Shown one piece after another: positions 45,963 through 53,130 of a DNA stretch of 64,000 bases. Within the stretch, counting starts at the first letter, position 1; each line of letters begins with the position of its first letter. The position numbers and the translations under genes are program-made. The DNA is from Lentilitoribacter sp039986595 (GTDB lineage Bacteria; Pseudomonadota; Alphaproteobacteria; Rhizobiales; Rhizobiaceae): positions 248,001 through 312,000 of the forward strand of contig JBDWQJ010000007.1 of assembly GCA_039986595.1 (NCBI GenBank), read 5' to 3'. The notes beneath the pieces were generated by a model. The model made no database searches, was not told where the DNA came from, and was given only the letters and a program-made list of their open reading frames with translations.

Positions 45963-46484
45963 ATGAAACACGCCAAAATTTCGGTATCTGATGTCATGGA
46001 AGATGGGTTTATCTCCGGTTATGCCAGCTTATTTGATATTTCAGATTTATCCAATGATGTGATTGAAAAAGGTGCATTTGCAAAATCACTAACAGGCGAG
46101 AATTCGCGAAATATTAAACTACTGTTCCAGCATGATCCCGATCTGCCGATTGGCCATTGGATGAGCATTATTGAAGACGATAAAGGCCTTTACGTTAAAG
46201 GCAAGCTAACGCTGGATAATGCTAAAGCCAAAGACATCCATGCACTTATTTTATCCGGTGCGATTGAAGGGCTTTCCATCGGCTTTAAAACCAAGCGCTC
46301 TCGCAAAGATCCCAAGACTGGCGCGCGCCATATTCTCGAAGCTGAACTTTGGGAAATATCCGTTGTGACATTTCCCATGTTGCCATCTGCTTGCATTGAT
46401 ATGGTCAAAGGAGCGTATTTTCCGCGATCAAATTCTGATTGCCCGATAGCCAATGTGATCCGCAAGGCGAGCGCGCGAATTTAA
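45963..46484 (+). CDS. GTA prohead protease (gp4)
   Basis: A 173-residue HK97-family prohead protease that matures the capsid protein. GYASLFDISDLSNDVIEKGAFAKSL opens the domain. The catalytic residues are expected in LLFQHDPDLPIGHW (His) and EGLSIGF (Ser), both present. Cleavage of the N-terminal ~100 residues of the neighbouring capsid protein is the predicted job. GGAG lies four bases before the ATG. Confidence 0.92.
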   Translation: MKHAKISVSDVMEDGFISGYASLFDISDLSNDVIEKGAFAKSLTGENSRNIKLLFQHDPDLPIGHWMSIIEDDKGLYVKGKLTLDNAKAKDIHALILSGAIEGLSIGFKTKRSRKDPKTGARHILEAELWEISVVTFPMLPSACIDMVKGAYFPRSNSDCPIANVIRKASARI

Positions 46485-46536
46485 TTCAAGGCCAAATTTT
46501 AACTCAACATCAGTTCATCATTTGAAAGGAAAATGT

Positions 46537-47844
46537 ATGACAATTGCGACCTCAAAACCTTTTGCCAAACAAAGGCAATTGGAAAAAAAAGTACGACCAT
46601 CCCAATCTATCGAAACCAAAACGGTTGAAACAAAAGCTACAGGAAATGAAGTTGCCAATGCGTTTGAAGATTTTATGCGCGCATTTGAAAGCTATAAACA
46701 AACCAATGATGAACGTTTGGCACAGGTTGAGCAGCAAATTGGAGCGGATGTTGTCACGAGTGAAAAAATGGATCGTATTTCTCGCTCAATGGACGAGCAG
46801 AAACGCAAACTTGATCAGCTAATGGTCAAAGGCACACGCCCAATTTTGGGCGATAAGCCCTCTCTGTTATCTGATAATGAGCATAAAACAGCGTTTAATC
46901 ACTATATTCGACGCGGTGATGAAATGGGTTTGCGTCAAGTTGAACAAAAGGCCATGTCGCAATCCAGTGATCCAGATGGCGGTTATTTGGTGCCTGATGA
47001 ACTTGATCAGCAAATCGGACAGCGACTGAACAATTTATCGCCTATTCGCGGTATTTCATCTGTGCGCCAGGTTACTGGTTCTGTGTTGAAAAAACCGTTC
47101 TCTCAAAATGGTATGGCTGTTGGTTGGGTGGGTGAAACAGATGCGCGTCCGCAAACAACCAATGCGCAATTGGTTGAGTTACAGTTCCCCACAATGGAGC
47201 TATACGCCATGCCTGCTGCCACATCATCCTTGCTGGAAGACAGCGCGATTGACATTGACACTTGGATTATGAGTGAGATCGAAGCTGCGTTCGCCGAACA
47301 AGAAGGTGCAGCTTTTATCAATGGTGATGGTGTAAATAAACCATCTGGTTTTCTAACTGCACCACAGATTGATGATACCAATTGGAGTTGGGGCAATATT
47401 GGTTATGTTGCAACTGGTACAGATGCAGGATTTGGGGATGATCCTTCAGATCGATTGATCGATACGATTTATTCGCTCAAATCTGGTTATCGCCAGAATG
47501 CTAAATTTGTGATGAACCGCAAAACGCAAGGCACTATTCGCCAGTTTAAAGATGCCGATGGAAACTATATGTGGCAACCACCTGCAGCACCGGGCCAGCA
47601 AGCTATGTTGCATGGTTTCCCCGTCGTTGAAGCGGAAGATATGCCTGATATTGCCTCTGATACAATGTCGGTCGCCTTTGGTGATTTTGAACGTGGTTAT
47701 CTGGTTGTTGATCGACGTGGTGTCAGCGTATTGCGCGATCCATATTCAGCAAAACCTTATGTGCTCTTTTACACGACAAAACGTGTTGGCGGCGGTGTTC
47801 AAAATTATGAAGCACTGAAATTGATTAAGTTCGGCGCTTCATAA
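46537..47844 (+). CDS. GTA major capsid protein (gp5)
   Basis: A 435-residue HK97-fold major capsid protein. The N-terminal ~125 residues are a helical, charged delta-domain (ANAFEDFMRAFESYKQTNDERLAQVEQQIG), expected to be removed by the protease. The mature part starts around MSQSSDPDGGYLVPDELDQQIG and contains GVNKPSGFLTAP and LHGFPVVEAEDMPDIA, typical of the family. The ATG at 46537 follows AAGGA by six bases; a TTG 15 bases upstream lies before that site. A strong hairpin follows the gene. Confidence 0.95.
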   Translation: MTIATSKPFAKQRQLEKKVRPSQSIETKTVETKATGNEVANAFEDFMRAFESYKQTNDERLAQVEQQIGADVVTSEKMDRISRSMDEQKRKLDQLMVKGTRPILGDKPSLLSDNEHKTAFNHYIRRGDEMGLRQVEQKAMSQSSDPDGGYLVPDELDQQIGQRLNNLSPIRGISSVRQVTGSVLKKPFSQNGMAVGWVGETDARPQTTNAQLVELQFPTMELYAMPAATSSLLEDSAIDIDTWIMSEIEAAFAEQEGAAFINGDGVNKPSGFLTAPQIDDTNWSWGNIGYVATGTDAGFGDDPSDRLIDTIYSLKSGYRQNAKFVMNRKTQGTIRQFKDADGNYMWQPPAAPGQQAMLHGFPVVEAEDMPDIASDTMSVAFGDFERGYLVVDRRGVSVLRDPYSAKPYVLFYTTKRVGGGVQNYEALKLIKFGAS

Positions 47845-47880
47845 GCCATTCTTAAAACTCCCCAGCTCCCGCGCAATAAT

Positions 47881-47916
47881 ACAACCCCTGCTGAATAATT
47901 GTTTAGCAGGGGTTGT
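47881..47916 (+). terminator. Perfect 12-bp hairpin between capsid and adaptor genes
   Basis: ACAACCCCTGCT (47881-47892) and AGCAGGGGTTGT (47905-47916) form a perfect stem with a 12-base loop. Only TCGTTTT follows, a weak T-tract, so partial termination or protection of the upstream message from 3' decay are both possible. It is located so as to raise capsid yield relative to the tail genes. Confidence 0.65.
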
Positions 47917-47959
47917 TCGTTTTCCGCAATCTTTCCAATTTCTATTTTATAGGTGTTCG

Positions 47960-48526
47960 ATGACGCTCGTTCTATCACAATCGCCCCTTAGTGAACCGGT
48001 CACGCTTGATGAGGCAAAGGCGCATTTGCGTATTGATCATGATGGTGAAGATGATCTTTTAAATTCGTTGATTACAACAGCGCGTGAGTATCTTGAAAGT
48101 CAAACGCAATTGGCTTTGATGACCCAAAGCTGGCGCTTATGTTTGGATAATTGGCCAACAGACCTCTGTGTAATTTTACATAAAACTCCTGTGCAATCGA
48201 TTGATCAAATCGAACTATTTGATGCCAATGGCGATGCGCAAACTATTTCAACAAGTGAAATGTTGCTCGATGGAAATGCACATCCCGCGCGACTTTACAC
48301 CAATCAACAATCGGTGCCCGAACGGGCGATCAACGGTATTGAAATCACGTTTACCGCAGGCTTTCAAAGCGCAAGCGAAGTGCCTGGTATGTTAAAGCGG
48401 GCTTTGCTTATTCATATCGCACAAATGTATGAGTTTCGTGGTGTGATCTCACCTAATATGCAGCCCGCGGCAGTTCCGCAAGGGTATACTGCATTGATTA
48501 GCCCATGGGTTCGGAGATCACTTTAA
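47960..48526 (+). CDS. GTA adaptor / head-tail connector (gp6)
   Basis: A 188-residue head-tail connector of the phage gp6/phiE125 gp8 type. SEPVTLDEAKAHLRIDHDGEDDLLNSLITTAREYLESQTQLAL is the family's opening pattern. TPVQSIDQIELFDANG and a GIEITFTAGF strand follow, then the LKRALLIHIAQMYEFRG helix. It forms the ring below the portal in the RcGTA model. Its stop overlaps the next start by one base. Confidence 0.9.
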   Translation: MTLVLSQSPLSEPVTLDEAKAHLRIDHDGEDDLLNSLITTAREYLESQTQLALMTQSWRLCLDNWPTDLCVILHKTPVQSIDQIELFDANGDAQTISTSEMLLDGNAHPARLYTNQQSVPERAINGIEITFTAGFQSASEVPGMLKRALLIHIAQMYEFRGVISPNMQPAAVPQGYTALISPWVRRSL

Positions 48527-48861
48527 TGGAACTCCAATTTTTTGATCCAGGGTTATTGCGAACGCCCATTCAACTCCAAACTTGCGAGTTGCACCCGGAC
48601 GGGCAGGGTGGTGGTGAACACGTTTGGTCAAGCACTGCTGAAATATTTGCTCATGTCGAACCGATCAGTTCTACCGCTCGTGAGCGCGCACATTACGATG
48701 ATCAAATCATAACCCATCGCATCATTATGAGATACCGCGAGGATATTACCCTCGATCATCGTTTTCTGCGAAATACACGCGCTTTCGCCATCCGAAGTTT
48801 TCATGATTTGGATGAAACCAAACGATATCTCGTTTGCAAATGTGAGGAGATGCCAACGTGA
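48526..48861 (+). CDS. GTA stopper / head closure protein (gp7)
   Basis: A 111-residue head-tail adaptor of the SPP1 gp16/HK97 gp7-like type (DPGLLRTPIQLQTCELHPDGQGGGEHVWSSTAEIFAHVEPISS, then ITHRIIMRYREDITLDHRFL). ATG at 48526 shares a base with the gp6 stop, and CGGAG lies nine bases upstream; an in-frame ATG at 48505 inside gp6 has none. Expected role: seals the capsid and joins the tail. Confidence 0.88.
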   Translation: MELQFFDPGLLRTPIQLQTCELHPDGQGGGEHVWSSTAEIFAHVEPISSTARERAHYDDQIITHRIIMRYREDITLDHRFLRNTRAFAIRSFHDLDETKRYLVCKCEEMPT

Positions 48862-48900
48862 GTAGTCTCCCATCATGTTTTGCTAAAGTAGGAGCCTAGA

Positions 48901-49305
48901 ATGGGACAAACAGATGCATTTTTACAAAAATCTGTCTTTGAAACGCTCAACCAAGATGCTTCACTCATATCGCTTATGGGCTCAGATAAAGTTTTCAGCC
49001 ATGTGACGTCAAAAACAGATCTTCCTTATATCGTGATATCCAACTGGCAAACAGAAGACTGGTCAACGTCTAGTGATCGTGGCGATTTACATCGTTTTGA
49101 AATCGATATTTGGGACGATAAGCGCTCAACATTAGTGCAGCAAAATATTGCGTCAAGAATCATCGAATTGCTGCATGATCAGCCGCTTGAGCTTGGCTTT
49201 GGCAATCTTGTTAACCTTCGTTTCGAAAACTCCTCCTTGAGCATTCAGGGTAGCAATAAATTACAACCCTTAAATTTAAAATTTCGCGCCACTATCGAGT
49301 TTTAA
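48901..49305 (+). CDS. GTA tail terminator-like protein (gp8, DUF3168)
   Basis: A 134-residue DUF3168 protein (GQTDAFLQKSVFETLNQDASLISLMGSDKVFSHV, then YIVISNWQTEDWSTSSDRGDLHRFEIDIW and ASRIIELLHDQPLELG). In RcGTA the equivalent ends the tail tube next to the head. AGGAG lies seven bases before ATG 48901. Intact. Confidence 0.9.
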   Translation: MGQTDAFLQKSVFETLNQDASLISLMGSDKVFSHVTSKTDLPYIVISNWQTEDWSTSSDRGDLHRFEIDIWDDKRSTLVQQNIASRIIELLHDQPLELGFGNLVNLRFENSSLSIQGSNKLQPLNLKFRATIEF

Positions 49306-49332
49306 ATTAGCCAAATCGGAAAGGTAATAATT

Positions 49333-49740
49333 ATGACAGCTCAAAAGGGAAAAGATCTTTTGATCAAGGTCGATCAAGATGGAACATTTGTCACTGTTGC
49401 GGGTCTTCGCGCAAAGAGATTAGCATTCAATGCAGAAACGGTTGATGTAACCGATGCAGAGTCTAGCGGTCGCTGGCGAGAATTATTGGCAGGCACAGGT
49501 GTCCAACGCGCCAGTATTTCTGGCTCAGGGATTTTCAAAGATGCGGGCAGCGATGAATTGGTGCGCTCTGCATTTTTCAACAGCGAAATTAAAAATTGGG
49601 AAATCACCATTCCAGATTTTGGTGTAATTGCAGGATTGTTTCAGCTCACTGCACTTGAATATTCAGGGCAGCATAATGGTGAGATATCCTTTGAAGCAAC
49701 AATGGAATCTGCCGGATATGTAAGTTTTGGGACTGTGTAA
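49333..49740 (+). CDS. GTA major tail tube protein (gp9)
   Basis: A 135-residue tail tube protein of the TP901-1/TIGR02126 type (TAQKGKDLLIKVDQDGTFVTVAGLRAKRLAFNAETVDVTDAESSGRWRELLAGTGVQRASISGSGIFKD). Its stop and the next start overlap by one base (TAATG), so gp10 is coupled to it. Intact. Confidence 0.93.
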   Translation: MTAQKGKDLLIKVDQDGTFVTVAGLRAKRLAFNAETVDVTDAESSGRWRELLAGTGVQRASISGSGIFKDAGSDELVRSAFFNSEIKNWEITIPDFGVIAGLFQLTALEYSGQHNGEISFEATMESAGYVSFGTV

Positions 49741-50165
49741 TGAACAAGATAACCCCAGTTGATCGTGCTGCGCCCCATAGATCTCAAAAAATTCTACCCA
49801 ACCGTCGGCGCGGTGAAATTTTAATGCATATTGATGATACGCCAAAAATAATGTGTCTAACGCTCGGTGCACTTGCCGAACTTGAAGATGCATTTAACGT
49901 TGAAAATCTTTCAGAACTTGGCATTTATTTTTCAAACGGCAAGTTCAGCGCAGATGATTTGGTGCATATCATTGGTGCTGGTCTTCGCGGCGGCGGCAAT
50001 CTTTATACTGATGAAGATGTGCGCTGTTTAAGTATTGAAGGCGGTGCGGTTGGTCTCGCGCAAATTGCCGCCGAACTGTTGAAGATAACATTTTCCAGCG
50101 GGCAAAATGAGGAAAATGATCAACACGATACGAAAGAGCAATCTGCAAAAAAGTCGATACCGTAA
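49740..50165 (+). CDS. GTA gp10 tail assembly chaperone
   Basis: A 141-residue protein of the GTA gp10 family (PF11836 type): RRGEILMHIDDTPKIMCLTLGALAELEDAFNVENLSELG, then FSADDLVHIIGAGLRGGG. It is the position of the tail assembly chaperone in siphophages and RcGTA. Its end (QSAKKSIP, stop) contains a slippery A AAA AAG heptamer at 50147-50153, in the frame needed for -1 slippage, so a longer gp10-gp10.1 product is likely as well (see the frameshift entry). The start is coupled to gp9. Confidence 0.92.
   Translation: MNKITPVDRAAPHRSQKILPNRRRGEILMHIDDTPKIMCLTLGALAELEDAFNVENLSELGIYFSNGKFSADDLVHIIGAGLRGGGNLYTDEDVRCLSIEGGAVGLAQIAAELLKITFSSGQNEENDQHDTKEQSAKKSIP
50147..50153 (+). promoter_or_regulatory. 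Candidate programmed -1 frameshift site (A AAA AAG)
   Basis: In the gp10 frame the bases read GCA AAA AAG TCG ATA CCG TAA. The heptamer A AAA AAG has X XXY YYZ phasing, so slipping back one base gives continued reading GTC GAT ACC GTA in the gp10.1 frame. That frame is open from 50120 to the gp10.1 stop at 50431. The fused product would have 230 residues. A purine-rich GAAAGAG ~9 bases upstream may help weakly; no strong downstream hairpin was seen. Confidence 0.7.
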
Positions 50166-50239
50166 CCGAACTTAAGAATTCCAAAATCAATCAAGACCCG
50201 AGTTCTGCAGCTCAGAGAAATGATGAATTTCCATGGGAT

Positions 50240-50431
50240 ATGCTACTCGGGTTTGCCCTCGTCCGGTTACGAATTTCCCCCGTAGAATTTTGGACAATGT
50301 CTTTGCCTGAATTAACATCTGCCATCACTTATCTAACACCCAAAAAATCAAAGCTTTCTGGCAATTTAAAGCGTGATGATTTGATCTCCTTGATGGATCA
50401 GTTTCCTGATCTGCAAACAACTCTCAGCTAA
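50240..50431 (+). CDS. GTA gp10.1 tail chaperone (phage TAC / TIGR02216 type), likely made by frameshift
   Basis: A ~63-residue protein of the phage tail assembly chaperone (rcc01693-type) family: FPWDMLLGFALVRLRISPVEFWTMSLPELTSAITYL, ending SLMDQFPDLQ. The conserved FxW motif (EFPWD) lies before the only in-frame ATG at 50240, and that ATG has no ribosome site. No ATG, GTG or TTG occurs in frame between 50120 and 50240. Hence it is likely produced as the tail of a gp10-gp10.1 fusion by -1 frameshifting at 50147, giving 29 extra linker residues. Its role is tail assembly with the tape measure protein. Confidence 0.8.
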   Translation: MLLGFALVRLRISPVEFWTMSLPELTSAITYLTPKKSKLSGNLKRDDLISLMDQFPDLQTTLS

Positions 50432-50460
50432 AACAACTTTCATCGTTGAAGGTAATATTT

Positions 50461-51051
50461 ATGGTTCAAGATAACATTCCTATTGATATTTCAATTTCTA
50501 GTAATTTTGATGACATCTCACGCGAATTATCCCAACTCGAACTACAGGCTGACGAGTTTGGAAAAGCGATGACGAACGCGTTGAAAAGTTCGATAATTGA
50601 TGGAAATAGCTTCTCGCAGGTCGTCAATAATCTGGCTATGTCATTATCTGATATGGCGTTGAACGCAGCACTCGCACCAATTGAAAATAGTGTCAGTAAT
50701 CTGTTTGGATCAGTCCTGGGTAGTACGTCATTATTTGGTGGTTCAAACGCATTGCCAACCAATCTGATACCATTTGCCAATGGTGGCGTTGTCTCATCAC
50801 CAACACTCTTTCCAATGGGTGGATCGGGTGCCAATGTTGGATTAATGGGGGAGGCAGGATCAGAAGCTATATTGCCATTGGCTCGCGGTTCAGACGGAAC
50901 TTTGGGTGTGGCCACAAATGGCGCACAAAACTCGCCAGTCAATATCTCTTTTAATATTAATACACCAGATGCGGATGGATTTAGGCGTACAGAGACGCAA
51001 ATCTCAGCAATGCTTGCGCGCGCTGTTGGTCGCGGACAACGCGGGCTTTAG
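50461..51051 (+). CDS. GTA short tail tape measure protein (gp11)
   Basis: A 196-residue tape measure protein, much shorter than in most siphophages, which fits the short tails of GTA particles. Helical segments (FDDISRELSQLELQADEFGKAMTNALKSS, VVNNLAMSLSDMALNAALAPIENSV) precede a Gly/Ser-rich region with FANGGVVSSPTLFPMGGSGANVGLMGEAGSEAILPLARG, the typical C-terminal signature. ATG 50461 follows AAGGT by seven bases; a TTG 15 bases earlier precedes it. Confidence 0.88.
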   Translation: MVQDNIPIDISISSNFDDISRELSQLELQADEFGKAMTNALKSSIIDGNSFSQVVNNLAMSLSDMALNAALAPIENSVSNLFGSVLGSTSLFGGSNALPTNLIPFANGGVVSSPTLFPMGGSGANVGLMGEAGSEAILPLARGSDGTLGVATNGAQNSPVNISFNINTPDADGFRRTETQISAMLARAVGRGQRGL

Positions 51052-51103
51052 GTTTTCGGACACCCAAAAACTTCACATAAATAGCAAATTTTAGGAGTTA
51101 GAC

Positions 51104-51751
51104 ATGTCTTCAAGTTTTCATGAAGTCTCATTTCCCATGTCTTTAGCATTAGGTACAACGGGAGGGCCCGAACGTCAAAATGACATTGTGCTGCTATCAA
51201 ACGGATATGAAAGTCGAAATGCGCGTTGGCGTAGTTCCCGTCGACGCTTTGATGCCGGTTCTGGAATGAAAAGCGCTCAAGATTTATACCTGCTGATTGC
51301 ATTTTTTGAAGCACGTTGCGGCAATCTCTATGGCTTTCGTTTTAAAGACCCTATCGATCATTTGTCGTGCGGATACGGGCAAACAATTTCTGCAACGGAT
51401 CAACAACTGGGCATTGGCGATGGCGCAAATACTGATTTTCAGCTGACTAAAACCTATGCCGATATAGGCGGTTCATCTGCGCGAAACATTCAAAAACCTG
51501 TTAGCGGATCGGTGCGCATAGCGATCAATGGCGTCGAGCTATTTGAACCGGATTTTGAAGTTGATATAATGTCAGGCGAGATCACCTTTGCGACCCCTCC
51601 TTCACAAGACACCGTTTTAACGTCGGGTTTTGAATTTGATGTTCCTGTTCGTTTTGATTTGGAGCGTTTGGATATCAATGTATCAAACTTTCATGCAGGG
51701 CATATCCCATCAATTCCGCTCATTGAAATCAAGTTGGAGAATGACGCATGA
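51104..51751 (+). CDS. GTA distal tail protein (gp12, DUF2460/TIGR02217)
   Basis: A 215-residue protein of the DUF2460/TIGR02217 family (FHEVSFPMSLALGTTGGPERQNDIVLLSNGYESRNARW, RRFDAGSGMKSAQDLYLLIAFFEARCGNLYGFRFKDPIDH). It forms the distal tail ring in the RcGTA model. AGGAG precedes ATG 51104, and its end overlaps the next gene by four bases. Confidence 0.93.
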   Translation: MSSSFHEVSFPMSLALGTTGGPERQNDIVLLSNGYESRNARWRSSRRRFDAGSGMKSAQDLYLLIAFFEARCGNLYGFRFKDPIDHLSCGYGQTISATDQQLGIGDGANTDFQLTKTYADIGGSSARNIQKPVSGSVRIAINGVELFEPDFEVDIMSGEITFATPPSQDTVLTSGFEFDVPVRFDLERLDINVSNFHAGHIPSIPLIEIKLENDA

Positions 51752-52638
51752 GGGAGATAAATGACGAACTTCTTGCTAGCCTGCAAAACCAATCTAAAAC
51801 GCTTTGTAATGCTTGGCGTTTAACCCGCTCAGATGGTGTGGTTTTTGGGTTTACCGATCATGATTATACGCTAACTTTTGACGAAACTTACTTCCTCCCC
51901 AATAGCGGGTTTCTGCCAAGCGCAGTGCGTTCAGAGCTCGGTTTAAACGTCGATGAAAGCGAGGTCGCTGGCGCGTTTGCACATGATGCGGTGACAGAAA
52001 AAGATCTGCGTGATGGTCGTTATGACGGTGCTAAAGTTGAAGTGTTTCTGGTTGATTGGACATCACCTGATAATGCAATTAAATTACGAACTCAGGAAAT
52101 TGGTGAAGTGAGTTTTACCGATCATCAATTTACGGCAGAATTGCGATCAATTGCACATCGTCTCAATCAGCCGCAAGGGCGCGGTTACAGCCGGAAGTGC
52201 ACCGCAAATTTGGGCGACACATCCTGCGGGGTTAATCTGGATAATCTGCTTTATCAAACATCTGGCAGCGTTCTTTCATCAGATAATGAACAAAATGCAA
52301 CCGTCTCTGGTTTGGATGATTATGAAGCTTCATGGTTCCGCTTTGGATTAATAAAATGGACCAGTGGCGAAAATAGCGATCTTTCGGTTGAGATTTATGA
52401 CCATCAAAACTCGGACGGAGAGGTCAATCTCAAATTCTTTGCACCATTACCAAACCTTCCCCAATTAGGTGACACATTTGAAATCACGGCAGGCTGTGGC
52501 AAAAGCTTTACGACTTGCAAAGATAAATTTTCAAACGGGCTGAATTTTCAAGGCTTTCCGCATATGCCAGGCCGCGACTTTGCCTATGGGTATGCAGATG
52601 AGGAAACGGTTCATGACGGCAGCCCTCTCGTTGAATAA
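51748..52638 (+). CDS. GTA hub protein (gp13, DUF2163)
   Basis: A 296-residue DUF2163/TIGR02218 baseplate hub protein (CNAWRLTRSDGVVFGFTDHDYTLTFD, GRYDGAKVEVFLVDWTSPD, RGYSRKCTANLGDTSCGVNL). Four cysteines in two pairs, KCTANLGDTSC and GCGKSFTTC, match the arrangement I recall being proposed to hold an iron-sulfur cluster in the RcGTA hub. The C-terminal phrase MPGRDFAYGYADEETVHDGSPL is typical. It overlaps gp12 by four bases. Confidence 0.92.
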   Translation: MREINDELLASLQNQSKTLCNAWRLTRSDGVVFGFTDHDYTLTFDETYFLPNSGFLPSAVRSELGLNVDESEVAGAFAHDAVTEKDLRDGRYDGAKVEVFLVDWTSPDNAIKLRTQEIGEVSFTDHQFTAELRSIAHRLNQPQGRGYSRKCTANLGDTSCGVNLDNLLYQTSGSVLSSDNEQNATVSGLDDYEASWFRFGLIKWTSGENSDLSVEIYDHQNSDGEVNLKFFAPLPNLPQLGDTFEITAGCGKSFTTCKDKFSNGLNFQGFPHMPGRDFAYGYADEETVHDGSPLVE

Positions 52639-52672
52639 TTACAACATTATCTAGCAAGTTTTGGAGAACGTT

Positions 52673-53107
52673 TTGAATGAGCAGAACGAACGTATTGTCA
52701 AATTGGCAAGCGAATGGATCGGTACACCTTATCGCCATCAGGGATATCAAAAGCAGATAGGTTGCGATTGCCTTGGGTTAATCAGAGGGATCTGGCATGA
52801 GCTTTACGGCGTTCAACCAGATGAACCACAACCCTATGCAATGGATTGGGCGGAAAATTCAAAACAAGAGCGTATGTTAGATGCCGCGCGGAGCTATTTG
52901 GGTGAAGAAATTGAAATTGAAGATATGCATGTCGGTTGTCTTGTTCTTTTTCGTTGGCGCGAAAATGCTGCGATCAAACATGCAGGTATTTTGTCGGCAC
53001 CTCACCAATTCATCCATGCATATGAGCGTATTGGTGTGACACGATCAGCGCTTGTGCCATCGTGGCGACGCCGTATTGCCGCTGTTTTTACATTCCCCAA
53101 AATTTAA
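52673..53107 (+). CDS. GTA tail peptidase, NlpC/P60-like (gp14)
   Basis: A 144-residue cysteine peptidase (TIGR02219 type) that is thought to cut the recipient's peptidoglycan during DNA injection. IGCDCLGLIRGIWHELYG holds the catalytic cysteine and IKHAGILSAPHQFIHAY the histidine. TTG at 52673 has GGAG six bases upstream and is preferred to the TTG at 52661. Intact. Confidence 0.9.
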   Translation: MNEQNERIVKLASEWIGTPYRHQGYQKQIGCDCLGLIRGIWHELYGVQPDEPQPYAMDWAENSKQERMLDAARSYLGEEIEIEDMHVGCLVLFRWRENAAIKHAGILSAPHQFIHAYERIGVTRSALVPSWRRRIAAVFTFPKI

Positions 53108-53130
53108 AATAATCACGCATGGAGTAACCT

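Noticed and set aside
49740..50165. Downstream hairpin stimulating the gp10 frameshift
   Set aside because: Only weak pairings (such as GAG/CTC near 50200) were seen by eye; not claimed as a feature.
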